Origin: Pseudoalteromonas sp.
Lineage (GTDB): Bacteria; Pseudomonadota; Gammaproteobacteria; Enterobacterales; Alteromonadaceae
DNA length: 64,000 nt
Direction: 5' to 3'
NCBI RefSeq assembly: GCF_018402495.1
Contig: NZ_JAGYIU010000004.1
Coordinates: 186,001 to 250,000 of the forward strand
Positions 18,008 to 27,627 of the stretch are shown one piece after another; position 1 is the first letter of the stretch, and each line of letters starts with the position of its first letter. The notes below the pieces were generated by a model, which saw only the letters and a list, made by a program, of their open reading frames with translations, searched no databases and was not told where the DNA came from. A program made the translations under genes and the position numbers.

Positions 18008-18859
18008 ATGATTTTGGTTTCAATAATAATTGCATTAATACTTGAGCGTTTAGGTGCTCGCTCTGCCCATTGGCAAATTAGCTATTACGCGAACGGCTAT
18101 TTAACGCGCTCTGTTAATTTATTAACTAATAAAGGTTTATTTGGCACCGCAACAGGGTTTTTAATTTGGTTATTACTACCGGTTGTTGCTGTTGGGGGGA
18201 TATATTTTTTATCTGACTTTGCACTGTGGCAGCTTATTTTTAATGTGGCGGTGTTACTGGCCTGTTTTGGGTGTGCTAAACAACGTGCTTTGTATAAGTC
18301 GTACTTAAACGCTGTAACCCGAGGGGATCAAACCGCGGCCTCTTTATATGCGCTGCAATTAGGGCAAAAACGCACCGAGGAACAACAAGGCGGCGAAACC
18401 TTTGGACAAACGTTGGCTTGGGTTAACTTTAGATTTTATTGTGCGGTTATATTTTGGTTTGTGGTAATGGGCGTTGCTGGAGCTGTTTTTTATGCATTGG
18501 TGCGCACTTTTGCTGACTTAGTAAGTGATAATCGTGACGAAGTAATAGCCAAACACTTTAAGCTTATTCACCGTTTATTGTTTTGGCTTGATTGGCTCCC
18601 AGCGCGTATAACCAGCTTTGGCTATTTAGTTATTGGTAACTTTAATAAAGGTACGAGTTGTTGGCTGCAATATGTATTTGATTTTAAAAGTCCTAATCGA
18701 AAGGTGGTTACTTACACAGCTCTAGCCGCTGAACAAGTTGAAGAGCGCTACTATGGTTGCACCTTTGAAGCCACCTGTATGATAAAACTGGTTAAGCGAA
18801 ATGTACTTTTTTACTTAGTATTAATTGCCTTGATGACTTTATTTGGTGGATTAAGTTAA
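18008..18859 (+). CDS. ampE: Membrane protein AmpE
   Basis: Inner-membrane protein of 283 residues (E. coli AmpE 284) encoded with ampD. It was proposed as a sensor in beta-lactamase induction; biochemical role unclear. Typical segments are LILERLGARSAHWQ near the N-terminus and TASLYALQLGQKRTEEQQGG. About four TM segments, the last at the C-terminus. Confidence 0.95.
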   Translation: MILVSIIIALILERLGARSAHWQISYYANGYLTRSVNLLTNKGLFGTATGFLIWLLLPVVAVGGIYFLSDFALWQLIFNVAVLLACFGCAKQRALYKSYLNAVTRGDQTAASLYALQLGQKRTEEQQGGETFGQTLAWVNFRFYCAVIFWFVVMGVAGAVFYALVRTFADLVSDNRDEVIAKHFKLIHRLLFWLDWLPARITSFGYLVIGNFNKGTSCWLQYVFDFKSPNRKVVTYTALAAEQVEERYYGCTFEATCMIKLVKRNVLFYLVLIALMTLFGGLS

Positions 18860-18864
18860 AGGGC

Positions 18865-18896
18865 TGGGGTTAGGTTTTAGGTTCTAGGCACTAGGG
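18865..18896 (+). repeat. Heptanucleotide array, G-rich, degenerate
   Basis: Units GGGGTTA, GGTTTTA, GGTTCTA, GGCACTA immediately after the ampE stop. Two short repeats of the same motif recur at 19222-19246 and 19396-19422, each at the end of a tandem copy of the next element. Confidence 0.7.
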
Positions 18897-18897
18897 T

Positions 18898-19440
18898 TTA
18901 CTTTTGCTTCTCATTTACTCTCATTGTCTCCTCTTTGTGTAAAAAGATCTAAGTGATTTATTCACAAAGAGGTTAAGAGGCGCTCCGCTTTAGAGGTAAA
19001 GACAGGTATTAGGAAATAAAGATTCTAGAATTAGGGCTTACTTCATTTTGGCTTCTCATTTACCCTCATTATTTTCTCTTTGTGTAATAGTTTTTAAGTA
19101 ATTTATTTACCACAGAGAATGCAGAGCACACAGAGTAAGTGACAATCAATGGTTGTTCCCTCTGTGTAGCGCGAAGCGCCTCTGTGCCCTCTGTGGTTCA
19201 AAAAATAAATATTAGATCTCTGGCTTTAGGTTCTAGGTTCAGGGATCACTTCATTTTGGCTTCTCATTTACCCCCATTATTTTCTCTTTGTGTAATAGTT
19301 TTTAAGTAATTTATTTACCACAGAGAATGCTGAGTACACAGAGGAAGTGACAATCAATGGTTGTTCCCTCTTTGGTTCAGAAATAAATATATTTGGTGTT
19401 TGGTTTTAGGTTCTAGGCAAAGATTAAACTAAGCATAGTG
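18898..19440 (+). repeat. Three consecutive copies of the CACAGAG composite element
   Basis: Copy 1 (about 18898-19040) has the GCTTCTCATTTACTCTCATT leader and a diverged hairpin. Copies 2 (19041-19248) and 3 (19249-19440) are a near-identical tandem duplication with period 208. Copy 3 has lost about 28 bases of the right hairpin arm. Each ends in short G-rich heptanucleotide units. This makes up half of the 1.08-kb ampE-pdhR gap. Confidence 0.85.
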
Positions 19441-19451
19441 TTGGGTTAATC

Positions 19452-19473
19452 GTAGGCGGGCTTTATGCCGCGC
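19452..19473 (+). repeat. REP-like palindrome
   Basis: GTAGGCGGGCTTTATGCCGC unit; pairs in sequence with the opposite unit at 19547. Confidence 0.75.
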
Positions 19474-19489
19474 ACTTTACGCTTTTTGT

Positions 19490-19541
19490 GACGGGCTAAG
19501 AGCTGCGGGCTTAAAACCTTTAACCTTTAACCTTTAACCTA
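19490..19541 (+). repeat. Heptanucleotide array CTTTAAC
   Basis: G-rich degenerate units (ACGGGCT, GCGGGCT) give way to AACCTTT repeated four times. It lies between two REP-like units in opposite orientation. Confidence 0.8.
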
Positions 19542-19546
19542 AACAT

Positions 19547-19569
19547 GCGCGAGGTAAACTCCCGCCTAC
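19547..19569 (-). repeat. REP-like palindrome
   Basis: GCGCGAGGTAAACTCCCGCC followed by TAC, identical to the units at 17253 and 27447. Confidence 0.75.
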
Positions 19570-19613
19570 AATGTAAAAACATGTTTGCAAAAGGCACTAC
19601 GTTTTATCCTATT

Positions 19614-19683
19614 GCCGAACCCCGAACCCCGAACCCCGAACCCCGAACCCCGAACCCCGAACCCCGAACCCCGAACCCCGAAC
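19614..19683 (+). repeat. Heptanucleotide array GAACCCC
   Basis: About ten perfect GAACCCC units. It ends three bases before a PdhR-type operator, so copy number could alter spacing of upstream elements of the pdhR promoter region. Confidence 0.95.
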
Positions 19684-19686
19684 ATG

Positions 19687-19701
19687 ACTGGTCTGACCAT
19701 T
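19687..19701 (+). promoter_or_regulatory. Upstream PdhR-type operator
   Basis: ACTGGTCTGACCATT matches the ATTGGTNNNACCAAT PdhR consensus at 10 of 12 positions. Confidence 0.6.
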
Positions 19702-19807
19702 TATTTTTAATATTATTCTCCTTTCATTCTTTGTCACTATCTGTGTATTATTTGAACTTTGTTTAAATTACGTTACGCTGGCTTTAGGGCTTTAAAACTG
19801 CTGTAAA

Positions 19808-19860
19808 TTGACAGCAATTACGGTTTTTGATAACGTATGGCAAAATTTGGTATGACCAAT
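19808..19860 (+). promoter_or_regulatory. pdhR promoter with PdhR operator
   Basis: A perfect -35 TTGACA (19808) is followed at a 15-17 base spacing by a weak -10 (GATAAC/TAACGT). The operator TTTGGTATGACCAAT (19846-19860) sits around the expected start site and matches the PdhR consensus at 11 of 12 positions. In E. coli pyruvate releases PdhR from such a site to induce the operon. Confidence 0.75.
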
Positions 19861-19938
19861 TTACCTTTTGGTCAGGTCATTCAGTTAAAAGCCTTATTTA
19901 ATGGGCTGCTAGCACTTATACAACGCGGACGTTGATTG

Positions 19939-20688
19939 ATGTCTTTAAAAATTAAAGCGGCAAAATTATCTGATGTTATTTTACAACAACTTGAGAACAT
20001 GATTCTTGAGGGGTCGTTAGCACCAGGAGAAAAGTTACCACCGGAGCGTGAACTCGCTAAGCAATTTGAAGTGTCGCGTCCGTCGTTGCGTGAAGCCATT
20101 CAAAAGCTAGAGGCAAAAGGGCTCGTAACCCGTCGTCAAGGTGGTGGAACGTATGTAAAAAATCAACTCGAAGAAGGGCTCACTGATCCGTTGTTTGATT
20201 TGATCAGTAAACACCCCGAATCGCAATTTGATTTATTAGAATTTCGTCATGCGCTAGAGGGAATTGCGGCTTATTACGCAGCACTTCGCGGAACAAGCAA
20301 TGATTTTGCAAAAGTAAAACAAAGCTTTGATCAGATTGCATTAGCTAAAGATGAATTAAAGCAAAAAGCCAAAGCGATTAATGACTTTCACTTTTGCATC
20401 GCTGAGGCGTCTCACAACGTAGTGTTACTGCATTTAGTAAGAGGGATGCAAAGCTTACTTGAGCAGAATGTTTTACAAAATTTAACGGTGTTACTTAAAA
20501 AGTCAGATATAAGCAGCCAATTAGCCGAGCACAGGCGTTTATTAATGGATGCGGTTATTGACGGTAATCCTGAACAAGCTCGCTTAGCGAGTAATGCGCA
20601 TTTAGCCTATATTGAAGAAGCATTGCTTGAAGCGGGTAAAGAGCATTCGCGAATTGAACGTAGTTTAAGGCGCACCAAACAAAATTAA
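19939..20688 (+). CDS. pdhR: Pyruvate dehydrogenase operon repressor PdhR
   Basis: GntR/FadR-family regulator. The N-terminal winged helix contains LEGSLAPGEKLPPERELAKQFEVSRPSLREAI and RRQGGGTYV; the C-terminal FCD ligand domain has EFRHALEG and FHFCIAEASHN. The ATG at 19939 is preferred to the TTG just before it. First gene of pdhR-aceEF, as in E. coli but without the aroP gene that E. coli has between ampE and pdhR. Confidence 0.96.
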   Translation: MSLKIKAAKLSDVILQQLENMILEGSLAPGEKLPPERELAKQFEVSRPSLREAIQKLEAKGLVTRRQGGGTYVKNQLEEGLTDPLFDLISKHPESQFDLLEFRHALEGIAAYYAALRGTSNDFAKVKQSFDQIALAKDELKQKAKAINDFHFCIAEASHNVVLLHLVRGMQSLLEQNVLQNLTVLLKKSDISSQLAEHRRLLMDAVIDGNPEQARLASNAHLAYIEEALLEAGKEHSRIERSLRRTKQN

Positions 20689-20697
20689 GCAAGTACA

Positions 20698-20725
20698 TTC
20701 ACTGTTAACTTTATTTAACAGTGAA
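20698..20725 (+). promoter_or_regulatory. Inverted repeat between pdhR and aceE
   Basis: Perfect 11-bp arms TTCACTGTTAA / TTAACAGTGAA with a 6-base loop and no T-run. It could be an operator, a processing site or a partial terminator. Confidence 0.5.
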
Positions 20726-20772
20726 GTATTCAATACATAAAATTAGTATTTTAAACATAAGGAAACCTCCAT

Positions 20773-23439
20773 ATGTCTGAAGTCAATAAAATTGACGTAG
20801 ACGCGCTAGAAACACAAGAGTGGTTACAAGCTCTTGAATCGGTTGTGCGCGAAGAAGGTGTTGAACGAGCTCAGTTTTTACTTGAGCAAGTGTTAGAGCA
20901 AGCCCGCTTAGACGGTGTTGATATGCCAACAGGCATTAACACAAACTACGTTAATACGATCCCGGTTGATCAAGAGCCTGCTTACCCAGGTGATGTAAAT
21001 CTTGAGCGCCGTATTCGTTCAATTATTCGTTGGAACGCGATTATGATTGTATTGCGTGCATCGAAAAAAGATCTCGACTTAGGCGGCCATATGGCGTCTT
21101 ACCAATCGTCTGCTGCATTTTATGAAGTGTGTTTTAACCATTTCTTTAAAGCGCCAAATGACGTTGATGGTGGCGATTTAGTTTATTACCAAGGTCATAT
21201 TTCTCCGGGGATTTATGCCCGCGCATTTGTTGAGGGGCGTTTAAGCGCTGAGCAACTTGATAATTTCCGTCAGGAAGTAGATGGTAAAGGCTTACCTTCT
21301 TACCCTCACCCTAAATTAATGCCTGAGTTTTGGCAGTTCCCAACGGTATCTATGGGCTTAGGTCCAATTTCTTCAATTTACCAAGCACGATTCTTAAAAT
21401 ACTTAGATGGCCGTGGCTTAAAAGACACTAAAAACCAACGTGTATACGCGTTTTTAGGTGACGGTGAAATGGATGAGCCAGAATCACGTGGTGCTATCTC
21501 TTTCGCTGCCCGTGAAAAGCTAGACAACCTATGCTACCTAATTAACTGTAACTTACAGCGCCTAGACGGCCCAGTAATGGGTAACGGTAAAATCATTCAA
21601 GAGCTAGAGGGCTTATTTAAAGGTGCTGGCTGGAATGTTATTAAACTTGTTTGGGGTAGCGGTTGGGATATTCTGCTTGCTAAAGACACCACAGGTAAAT
21701 TACTACAGTTAATGAACGAAACTGTTGATGGCGATTACCAAACATATAAAGCGAAAGATGGCGCGTACGTACGTGAGCATTTCTTTGGTCGTTACCCAGA
21801 AACAGCGGCACTTGTTGCTGATATGACCGATGAAGAAATTTTTGCGCTCAAACGCGGCGGTCATGAGCCTTCAAAACTGTTTGCTGCATTTAAAAAGGCA
21901 GAAGAGACGAAAGGTCGTCCAACGGTGATCTTAGCTAAAACAGTAAAAGGTTACGGCATGGGTGAAGCGGCTGAAGGTAAAAACATTGCGCACCAAGTTA
22001 AGAAAATGGATATGTCGCATGTGGCTCACTTACGCTCACGCTTGGGCTTAGATGATTTAGTATCAGAAGAGCAATTAAAAGAGCTACCTTACTTAGAGCT
22101 TGAAAAAGACTCACCTGAGTACAAGTACCTGCATGCTCGTCGTGAGGCGCTACAAGGTTACACGCCAACACGTATTGCTAAGTTCTCTGAAAAATTACAG
22201 TTACCAGAAGTCGATGCATTTAAGCCATTACTTGAAGAGCAAAAGCGTGATATTTCTACCACTATGGGCTTTGTACGTGCGCTTAATATCTTATTAAAAG
22301 ATAAAGGCATTGGTAAAAACATTGTGCCAATTATTGCCGATGAAGCACGTACCTTTGGTATGGAAGGTTTATTCCGTCAAATCGGTATTTACAACCCACA
22401 TGGCCAAAACTACACCCCTCAAGACCGTGATATTGTTTCTTACTACAAAGAAGCAACCTCAGGACAAGTACTACAAGAAGGGATTAACGAGCTAGGTGCA
22501 ATGTCGTCATGGGTTGCTGCTGCAACATCTTACAGCACCAACGACTTACCGATGATCCCATTCTACATTTACTACTCTATGTTTGGTTTCCAACGTGTTG
22601 GTGACATGGCGTGGATGGCAGGGGATCAACAAGCACGTGGCTTCTTATTAGGTGCTACGGCGGGTCGTACAACGCTAAATGGCGAAGGCTTACAGCACGA
22701 AGATGGCCATAGCCACATTCTTGCAAACACGGTACCTAACTGTATTTCTTACGATCCTACTTATGCATTTGAAGTAGCGGTTATTGTGCAAGACGGTATT
22801 CGTCGTATGTACGGTGAAGATCAAGAAAACATTTACTACTACCTAACGTTAATGAACGAAAACTACCATCAGCCAGCAATGCCTGAAGGTGCTGAAGAAG
22901 GTATTCGTAAAGGTATCTATAAGCTAGAAAGCTACGAAGGTAAAAAAGCCAACGTACAGCTATTAAGCTCAGGTACTATCATGACTGAAGTGCGTAAAGC
23001 GGCGACAATTTTAAGTGAAGAGTTTGGTATTGCGTCTGATGTTTACTCAGTAACATCATTCAATGAACTTACCCGTGATGGACAAGATGTTGAACGTTTC
23101 AACATGCTTAATCCACAAAGCGAGCAAAAAACGCCGTACATTACTAGCGTATTAAACGACTCAGTAACCGTTGCTGCAACGGATTACATGAAAAACTACG
23201 CAGAACAAGCGCGTTCATTTATCCCAAGCAGTAACTACAAAGTATTGGGTACAGATGGTTACGGTCGTTCTGACAGCCGTGAAAACCTTCGTCGTCACTT
23301 TGAAGTTAACGCAAGTTACGTGGTAGTTGCGACATTATCTGAACTTGCTAAACGTGGTGAAGTTGAAAAGTCAGTGGTTGTTGAAGCAATTAAAAAGTTC
23401 AACATCGACACAAACAAACTAAATCCACTGTACGCATAA
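20773..23439 (+). CDS. aceE: Pyruvate dehydrogenase E1 component
   Basis: Homodimeric thiamine-diphosphate enzyme that decarboxylates pyruvate and acetylates the E2 lipoyl group. 888 residues (E. coli 887). The ThDP motif begins with [10 protein letters not shown]. Other conserved segments are [23 protein letters not shown] and [28 protein letters not shown] ribosome binding site. aceF follows after 10 bases. Confidence 0.99.
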   Translation: MSEVNKIDVDALETQEWLQALESVVREEGVERAQFLLEQVLEQARLDGVDMPTGINTNYVNTIPVDQEPAYPGDVNLERRIRSIIRWNAIMIVLRASKKDLDLGGHMASYQSSAAFYEVCFNHFFKAPNDVDGGDLVYYQGHISPGIYARAFVEGRLSAEQLDNFRQEVDGKGLPSYPHPKLMPEFWQFPTVSMGLGPISSIYQARFLKYLDGRGLKDTKNQRVYAFLGDGEMDEPESRGAISFAAREKLDNLCYLINCNLQRLDGPVMGNGKIIQELEGLFKGAGWNVIKLVWGSGWDILLAKDTTGKLLQLMNETVDGDYQTYKAKDGAYVREHFFGRYPETAALVADMTDEEIFALKRGGHEPSKLFAAFKKAEETKGRPTVILAKTVKGYGMGEAAEGKNIAHQVKKMDMSHVAHLRSRLGLDDLVSEEQLKELPYLELEKDSPEYKYLHARREALQGYTPTRIAKFSEKLQLPEVDAFKPLLEEQKRDISTTMGFVRALNILLKDKGIGKNIVPIIADEARTFGMEGLFRQIGIYNPHGQNYTPQDRDIVSYYKEATSGQVLQEGINELGAMSSWVAAATSYSTNDLPMIPFYIYYSMFGFQRVGDMAWMAGDQQARGFLLGATAGRTTLNGEGLQHEDGHSHILANTVPNCISYDPTYAFEVAVIVQDGIRRMYGEDQENIYYYLTLMNENYHQPAMPEGAEEGIRKGIYKLESYEGKKANVQLLSSGTIMTEVRKAATILSEEFGIASDVYSVTSFNELTRDGQDVERFNMLNPQSEQKTPYITSVLNDSVTVAATDYMKNYAEQARSFIPSSNYKVLGTDGYGRSDSRENLRRHFEVNASYVVVATLSELAKRGEVEKSVVVEAIKKFNIDTNKLNPLYA

Positions 23440-23449
23440 GAGGTTTGCA

Positions 23450-25387
23450 ATGAGTATTGAAATTAAAGTCCCCGATATTGGCGGTGATGACGTTGAAGTA
23501 ACCGAAATTTTAGTAAGTGTTGGCGACAAAGTTGAAGTTGATCAATCATTACTAACGGTCGAAGGCGATAAAGCATCAATGGAAGTACCTGCTGAGCAAG
23601 CGGGTACGGTAAAAGAAATTAAAGTAAATGTGGGTGATACAGTGACCACAGGTACTTTAGTATTCCTATTTGAAGGTGAAGCACAAGACGCGGGCGCTGA
23701 TTCTAAAAAAGCGCAAAAAACCGAAGAAGCAGCACCTGCTGCATCATCGGGCTCGTCAACGAAAGAAGTGACTGTGCCAGATATTGGCGATGACGAAGTT
23801 GAAGTGACTGAAGTGATGGTTGCGGTTGGCGATAGCGTAGAAGAAGAGCAATCTATCTTAAACGTTGAAGGCGATAAAGCCGCCATGGAAGTACCAGCAC
23901 CCTTTGCTGGCACCGTAAAAGAAATTAAAGTAAATACTGGTGACAAAGTGAAAACGGGCTCATTAGTGTTTGTTTTTGAAGTCGCTGGTGGTGATACAGC
24001 CAGTGCACCTGCAAGTGATTCAAAAACGCAAGAAAAGCCTGCTGAAAAAGCTGCTTCATCTAAAGCGTCAGAATCAAGCACAAAAGAAGTTAGCGTACCG
24101 GATATTGGTGATGACGAAGTTGAAGTAACCGAAGTCATGGTTGCGGTTGGCGATAGCGTAGAAGAAGAGCAATCTATCTTAAACGTTGAAGGCGATAAAG
24201 CTGCTATGGAAGTACCAGCACCGTTTGCAGGTACTGTAAAAGAAATTAAAGTGGCAACAGGCGATAAAGTTAAAACGGGTTCCCTGATTTTTGTATTTGA
24301 AGTGGCGGGTAGCACGCCAAGTGACGCGCCTGCAAAACAAGACGAGTCAAAAGCTGAGTCTAAAGCAGAATCTAAGCCAGCAGCTCAAGCAGAGTCAAAA
24401 CCAACTGCTGCGCCTGAAAAAGCAAGTGCTGAGAGCTTTGAAAACAATAGCGCTTATGCGCATGCATCGCCAGTTGTTCGTCGTTTAGCACGTGAGTTTG
24501 GTATTAATCTTGCGAACGTAAAAGGCACGGGCCGTAAAAACCGTGTTGTTAAAGAAGACGTGCAAAACTATGTTAAGCAACTGGTTAAGCAAGTTGAGTC
24601 TGGTCAAGTACCAGCAGCTAAAGGCAATGCGGGTGGCGGTGAGCTTGGTTTAATTCCATGGCCAAAAGTTGATTTTGCTAAGTTTGGTGAAATAGAAGAG
24701 AAAAAACTCTCTCGTATTCAAAAGCTATCAGGTAAAAACTTACACCGTAACTGGGTACAAATCCCACATGTTACGCAGTTTGATGAAGCGGATATCACGA
24801 GCCTTGAGCAGTTCCGTAAAGAGCAAAACGCGCTTAACGAGAAGAAAAAGCTCGGTGTTAAAATTACGCCATTGGTGTTTGTAATGAAAGCAGCAGCTAA
24901 AGCGCTTGCTGAGTTTCCTACATTTAACTCGTCGCTTTCTGAGGATGGCGAAAGCTTAATTCTTAAAAAGTACATCAACATTGGTGTAGCGGTTGATACC
25001 CCGAATGGTTTAGTTGTGCCAGTGTTCAAAGATGTTGATAAAAAAGGCATTATTGAACTCTCTCGTGAACTAATGGAAGTATCTGTTAAAGCGCGTGATG
25101 GCAAGTTAAGTTCATCAGATATGCAAGGTGGTTGTTTTACTATTTCAAGCCTAGGTGGTATTGGCGGTACGGCATTTACGCCGATTGTTAATGCGCCTGA
25201 GGTGGCTATTTTAGGTGTGTCTAAATCTGAAATGAAGCCTAAGTGGAATGGTAAAGAGTTTGAGCCTAAGCTAATGGTTCCACTTTCAATGTCTTACGAC
25301 CATAGAGTGATTGACGGTGCACTTGCTGCACGCTTTACTGTTACTCTTGCAAGTTACATGAGTGATATACGTCAGTTAGTGATGTGA
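23450..25387 (+). CDS. aceF: Pyruvate dehydrogenase E2, dihydrolipoyl acetyltransferase
   Basis: Core of the pyruvate dehydrogenase complex, 645 residues. Three lipoyl domains lie at about 1-75, 105-180 and 210-285, each with a lipoyl lysine (GDKASMEVP once, GDKAAMEVP twice). Ala/Pro/Glu/Lys-rich linkers follow, then the peripheral-subunit-binding domain ([16 protein letters not shown]) and the catalytic domain ending with [10 protein letters not shown]. Lipoyl domains 2 and 3 are nearly identical in DNA, including about 65 identical bases, which points to recent duplication or gene conversion. Confidence 0.98.
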   Translation: MSIEIKVPDIGGDDVEVTEILVSVGDKVEVDQSLLTVEGDKASMEVPAEQAGTVKEIKVNVGDTVTTGTLVFLFEGEAQDAGADSKKAQKTEEAAPAASSGSSTKEVTVPDIGDDEVEVTEVMVAVGDSVEEEQSILNVEGDKAAMEVPAPFAGTVKEIKVNTGDKVKTGSLVFVFEVAGGDTASAPASDSKTQEKPAEKAASSKASESSTKEVSVPDIGDDEVEVTEVMVAVGDSVEEEQSILNVEGDKAAMEVPAPFAGTVKEIKVATGDKVKTGSLIFVFEVAGSTPSDAPAKQDESKAESKAESKPAAQAESKPTAAPEKASAESFENNSAYAHASPVVRRLAREFGINLANVKGTGRKNRVVKEDVQNYVKQLVKQVESGQVPAAKGNAGGGELGLIPWPKVDFAKFGEIEEKKLSRIQKLSGKNLHRNWVQIPHVTQFDEADITSLEQFRKEQNALNEKKKLGVKITPLVFVMKAAAKALAEFPTFNSSLSEDGESLILKKYINIGVAVDTPNGLVVPVFKDVDKKGIIELSRELMEVSVKARDGKLSSSDMQGGCFTISSLGGIGGTAFTPIVNAPEVAILGVSKSEMKPKWNGKEFEPKLMVPLSMSYDHRVIDGALAARFTVTLASYMSDIRQLVM

Positions 25388-25410
25388 TCACTTCAGAGTG
25401 AATAAAATCA

Positions 25411-25445
25411 AATCCCAGCCAGTTGTTTTTTGCTGGGATTTTTAT
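25411..25445 (+). terminator. Terminator after aceF
   Basis: AATCCCAGC / GCTGGGATT stem followed by TTTAT. lpdA therefore probably has its own promoter as well. Confidence 0.85.
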
Positions 25446-25550
25446 CATTTGCAATGATACACTATTTGCACAAATGCCCTTTTCTGCCTTGCAGAAACAT
25501 GGCAGTAATATTTTGGGGCTGTGTCCCGTTCAAACAATAAAGGTATTAGC

Positions 25551-26978
25551 ATGAGCAACGAATTAAAAACTCAAGTTGTTGTACTAGGCGGTGGTCCTGG
25601 TGGTTACTCTGCGGCTTTTCGCGCTGCTGACTTGGGCTTAGAAGTTACATTAGTAGAATCTCGCGAGACATTAGGCGGTGTATGTCTTAATGTTGGTTGT
25701 ATTCCTTCTAAAGCACTTTTACACGTAGCTAAAGTAATTGATGATGCTGCAGAAATGTCATCTCACGGTGTTACTTTTGGTGCCCCAAAAATCGACTTAG
25801 ATGAAGTTCGCTCTTGGAAAGAGTCTGTTGTTGGCCAACTTACGAGTGGCTTAGACGGCATGGCTAAAATGCGTAAAGTAAAAGTTGTATCTGGTTACGG
25901 TAAATTTACTGGTAGCAACACCTTAGACGTTGAAGGTGCTGATGGCAAAACAACCATTACCTTTGATAACGCAATTATTGCTGCAGGTTCTAAGCCTGTA
26001 AACTTACCTTTCATCCCAGAAGATGACCGCGTAATTGATTCAACCGGTGCGCTAGAGCTTAAAGATGTGCCTGAAAAACTACTTGTTTTAGGTGGTGGTA
26101 TCATCGGTTTAGAAATGGGTACAGTTTACCGCGCACTAGGTTCTGCAATTGACGTTGTAGAATTTGCTGACCAGTTAGTACCTGCTGCTGATAAAGACAT
26201 CATGAAAGTTTACCAAAAGCATGTTAAAGACAAATTTAACGTGATGCTTTCAACTAAAGTAACAGGCGTTGAAGCAAAAGACGACGGTTTATACGTGACG
26301 TTTGAAGGCAAAAATGCGCCAGCAGAGCCAGTACGTTACGACAAAGTACTTGTTGCAGTAGGTCGTACGCCTAACGGTAACTTGTTAGACGCTGACAAAG
26401 CCGGTGTTAATGTTGATGAGCGTGGCTTTATTAACGTTGATAAGCAACTTAAAACAAACGTAGATCACATTTATGCAATTGGTGATTTAATTGGCCAGCC
26501 TATGCTTGCGCATAAAGCGGTTCATGAAGGCCATGTTGCTGCTGAAGTTATTTCTGGTAAAAAGCATTACTTTGATCCTAAGTGTATTCCTTCGGTCGCT
26601 TACACTGACCCAGAAATTGCTTGGGCAGGTGTAACTGAGAAAGAAGCCAAAGAGCAAGGTTTAAGCATTGAGACAGCGGTATTCCCTTGGGCTGCGTCTG
26701 GTCGTGCAATTGCCTCTTCACGTACTGAAGGTTCTACTAAGCTTATTTTTGATAAAGAAAGCGGCCGTATCATCGGTGGCGCTATGATTGGTATTAACGC
26801 CGGTGAAATGCTGGGCGAAATTGGTTTAGGTATTGAAATGGGTGCAGATGGTGAAGACCTAGCATTAACTATTCATGCTCACCCAACACTGAACGAATCA
26901 ATCGGCCTTGCAGCTGAAATTTTTGAAGGTTCAATCACTGATTTACCAAACAAAAAAGCAGTTAAAAAGAAGAAGTAA
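25551..26978 (+). CDS. lpdA: Dihydrolipoamide dehydrogenase (E3)
   Basis: FAD flavoprotein that reoxidises lipoyl groups of pyruvate and 2-oxoglutarate dehydrogenases. The start is moved from the GTG at 25521 to ATG 25551: MSNELKTQVVVLG matches the E. coli N-terminus and an AAAGG site lies upstream. FAD motif GGGPGGYSAAFRAADLG, redox disulfide GGVCLNVGCIPSKALLH, NAD motif LGGGIIGLEMG, and the catalytic pair HAHPTLNES. Confidence 0.98.
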   Translation: MSNELKTQVVVLGGGPGGYSAAFRAADLGLEVTLVESRETLGGVCLNVGCIPSKALLHVAKVIDDAAEMSSHGVTFGAPKIDLDEVRSWKESVVGQLTSGLDGMAKMRKVKVVSGYGKFTGSNTLDVEGADGKTTITFDNAIIAAGSKPVNLPFIPEDDRVIDSTGALELKDVPEKLLVLGGGIIGLEMGTVYRALGSAIDVVEFADQLVPAADKDIMKVYQKHVKDKFNVMLSTKVTGVEAKDDGLYVTFEGKNAPAEPVRYDKVLVAVGRTPNGNLLDADKAGVNVDERGFINVDKQLKTNVDHIYAIGDLIGQPMLAHKAVHEGHVAAEVISGKKHYFDPKCIPSVAYTDPEIAWAGVTEKEAKEQGLSIETAVFPWAASGRAIASSRTEGSTKLIFDKESGRIIGGAMIGINAGEMLGEIGLGIEMGADGEDLALTIHAHPTLNESIGLAAEIFEGSITDLPNKKAVKKKK

Positions 26979-27000
26979 TCGCTTTTAATTAACCGCAATA

Positions 27001-27035
27001 AAAAACCCAAGTCTCGGCTTGGGTTTTTTGTTTTT
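27001..27035 (+). terminator. Terminator after lpdA
   Basis: AAAAACCCAAG / CTTGGGTTTTTT stem with a six-base loop and long T-run. Confidence 0.92.
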
Positions 27036-27049
27036 ATAGCTATCAGGTT

Positions 27050-27339
27050 TTAGATGTTAGATATCAGAAATCAGATATTAGAAATTAGATATTAGATATT
27101 AGATATTAGAAATTAGAAATTAGATATTAGAAATCAGATATTAGATATTAGAAATCAGAAATTAGAAATCAGATATTAGAAATCAGATATTAGAAATCAG
27201 ATATTAGAAATCAGATATTAGAAATCAGATATTAGAAATTAGATATTAGATATTAGATATTAGAAATCAGATATTAGGAATTAGATATTAGATATTAGAA
27301 ATTAGGTATTAGAAATTAGGTATTAGAAATTAGAAATCA
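27050..27339 (+). repeat. Long heptanucleotide array YAGAWAT
   Basis: About 41 units of period 7. Nearly all variation is at two positions, giving TAGATAT, TAGAAAT, CAGATAT and CAGAAAT, plus a few TAGGTAT/TAGGAAT. TAGAAAT-CAGATAT often alternates as a 14-mer, showing higher-order amplification. There are no unique spacers, so this is not a CRISPR array. Longest array in the window and part of the 649-bp lpdA-tapT gap. Confidence 0.97.
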
Positions 27340-27470
27340 GCGCGCAGCGCCTCGGTGTTCTGTGTGGGTTAAAATACTTGTAGACGAAGAGCTTGCTCAC
27401 GTTAGCCGCGCAGCGGCTCATGGTTTTGTGGCTCAAGGCCAAACCTGCGCGAGGTAAACTCCCGCCTACA
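27340..27470. repeat. REP-like unit and remnant of CACAGAG element
   Basis: CGCAGCGCCTCGGTGTTCTG at the left is a truncated right arm of the CACAGAG element. A GCCGCGCAGCGGC hairpin lies near 27400. The REP-like GCGCGAGGTAAACTCCCGCC sits at 27447-27469. These form the core between arrays 27050 and 27483. Confidence 0.7.
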
Positions 27471-27482
27471 AATATAAAAAAC

Positions 27483-27546
27483 ATCTAACGTCTGTTGTCT
27501 GATATCTAACACTCAACCCTTAACCCTTAACTCTTAACTCTTAACC
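27483..27546 (+). repeat. Heptanucleotide array, C-rich
   Basis: Nine period-7 units: ATCTAAC, GTCTGTT, GTCTGAT, ATCTAAC, ACTCAAC, CCTTAAC twice, TCTTAAC twice. The left half carries TCTGATATCTAAC, the exact inverse complement of GTTAGATATCAGA at the start of the array at 27050, so the two arrays are an inverted pair. Confidence 0.9.
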
Positions 27547-27627
27547 ATCCATACCTGGGCGCTGATATCTATTCCTTTTGATTTTAGCTACAATATGCGC
27601 AGTTCAGTTTATAGGTAATAACTCATA

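Noticed and set aside
19545-19766. 73-codon ORF with repeated RTPNPEP peptide
   Set aside because: It is the translation of the GAACCCC array; no ribosome binding site and no homologous protein features.
23542-24315. 257-codon minus-strand ORF
   Set aside because: Antisense shadow of the repetitive lipoyl-domain region of aceF.
27050-27339. Possible CRISPR array
   Set aside because: Repeats are 7 bp, contiguous and without spacers; no cas genes nearby.
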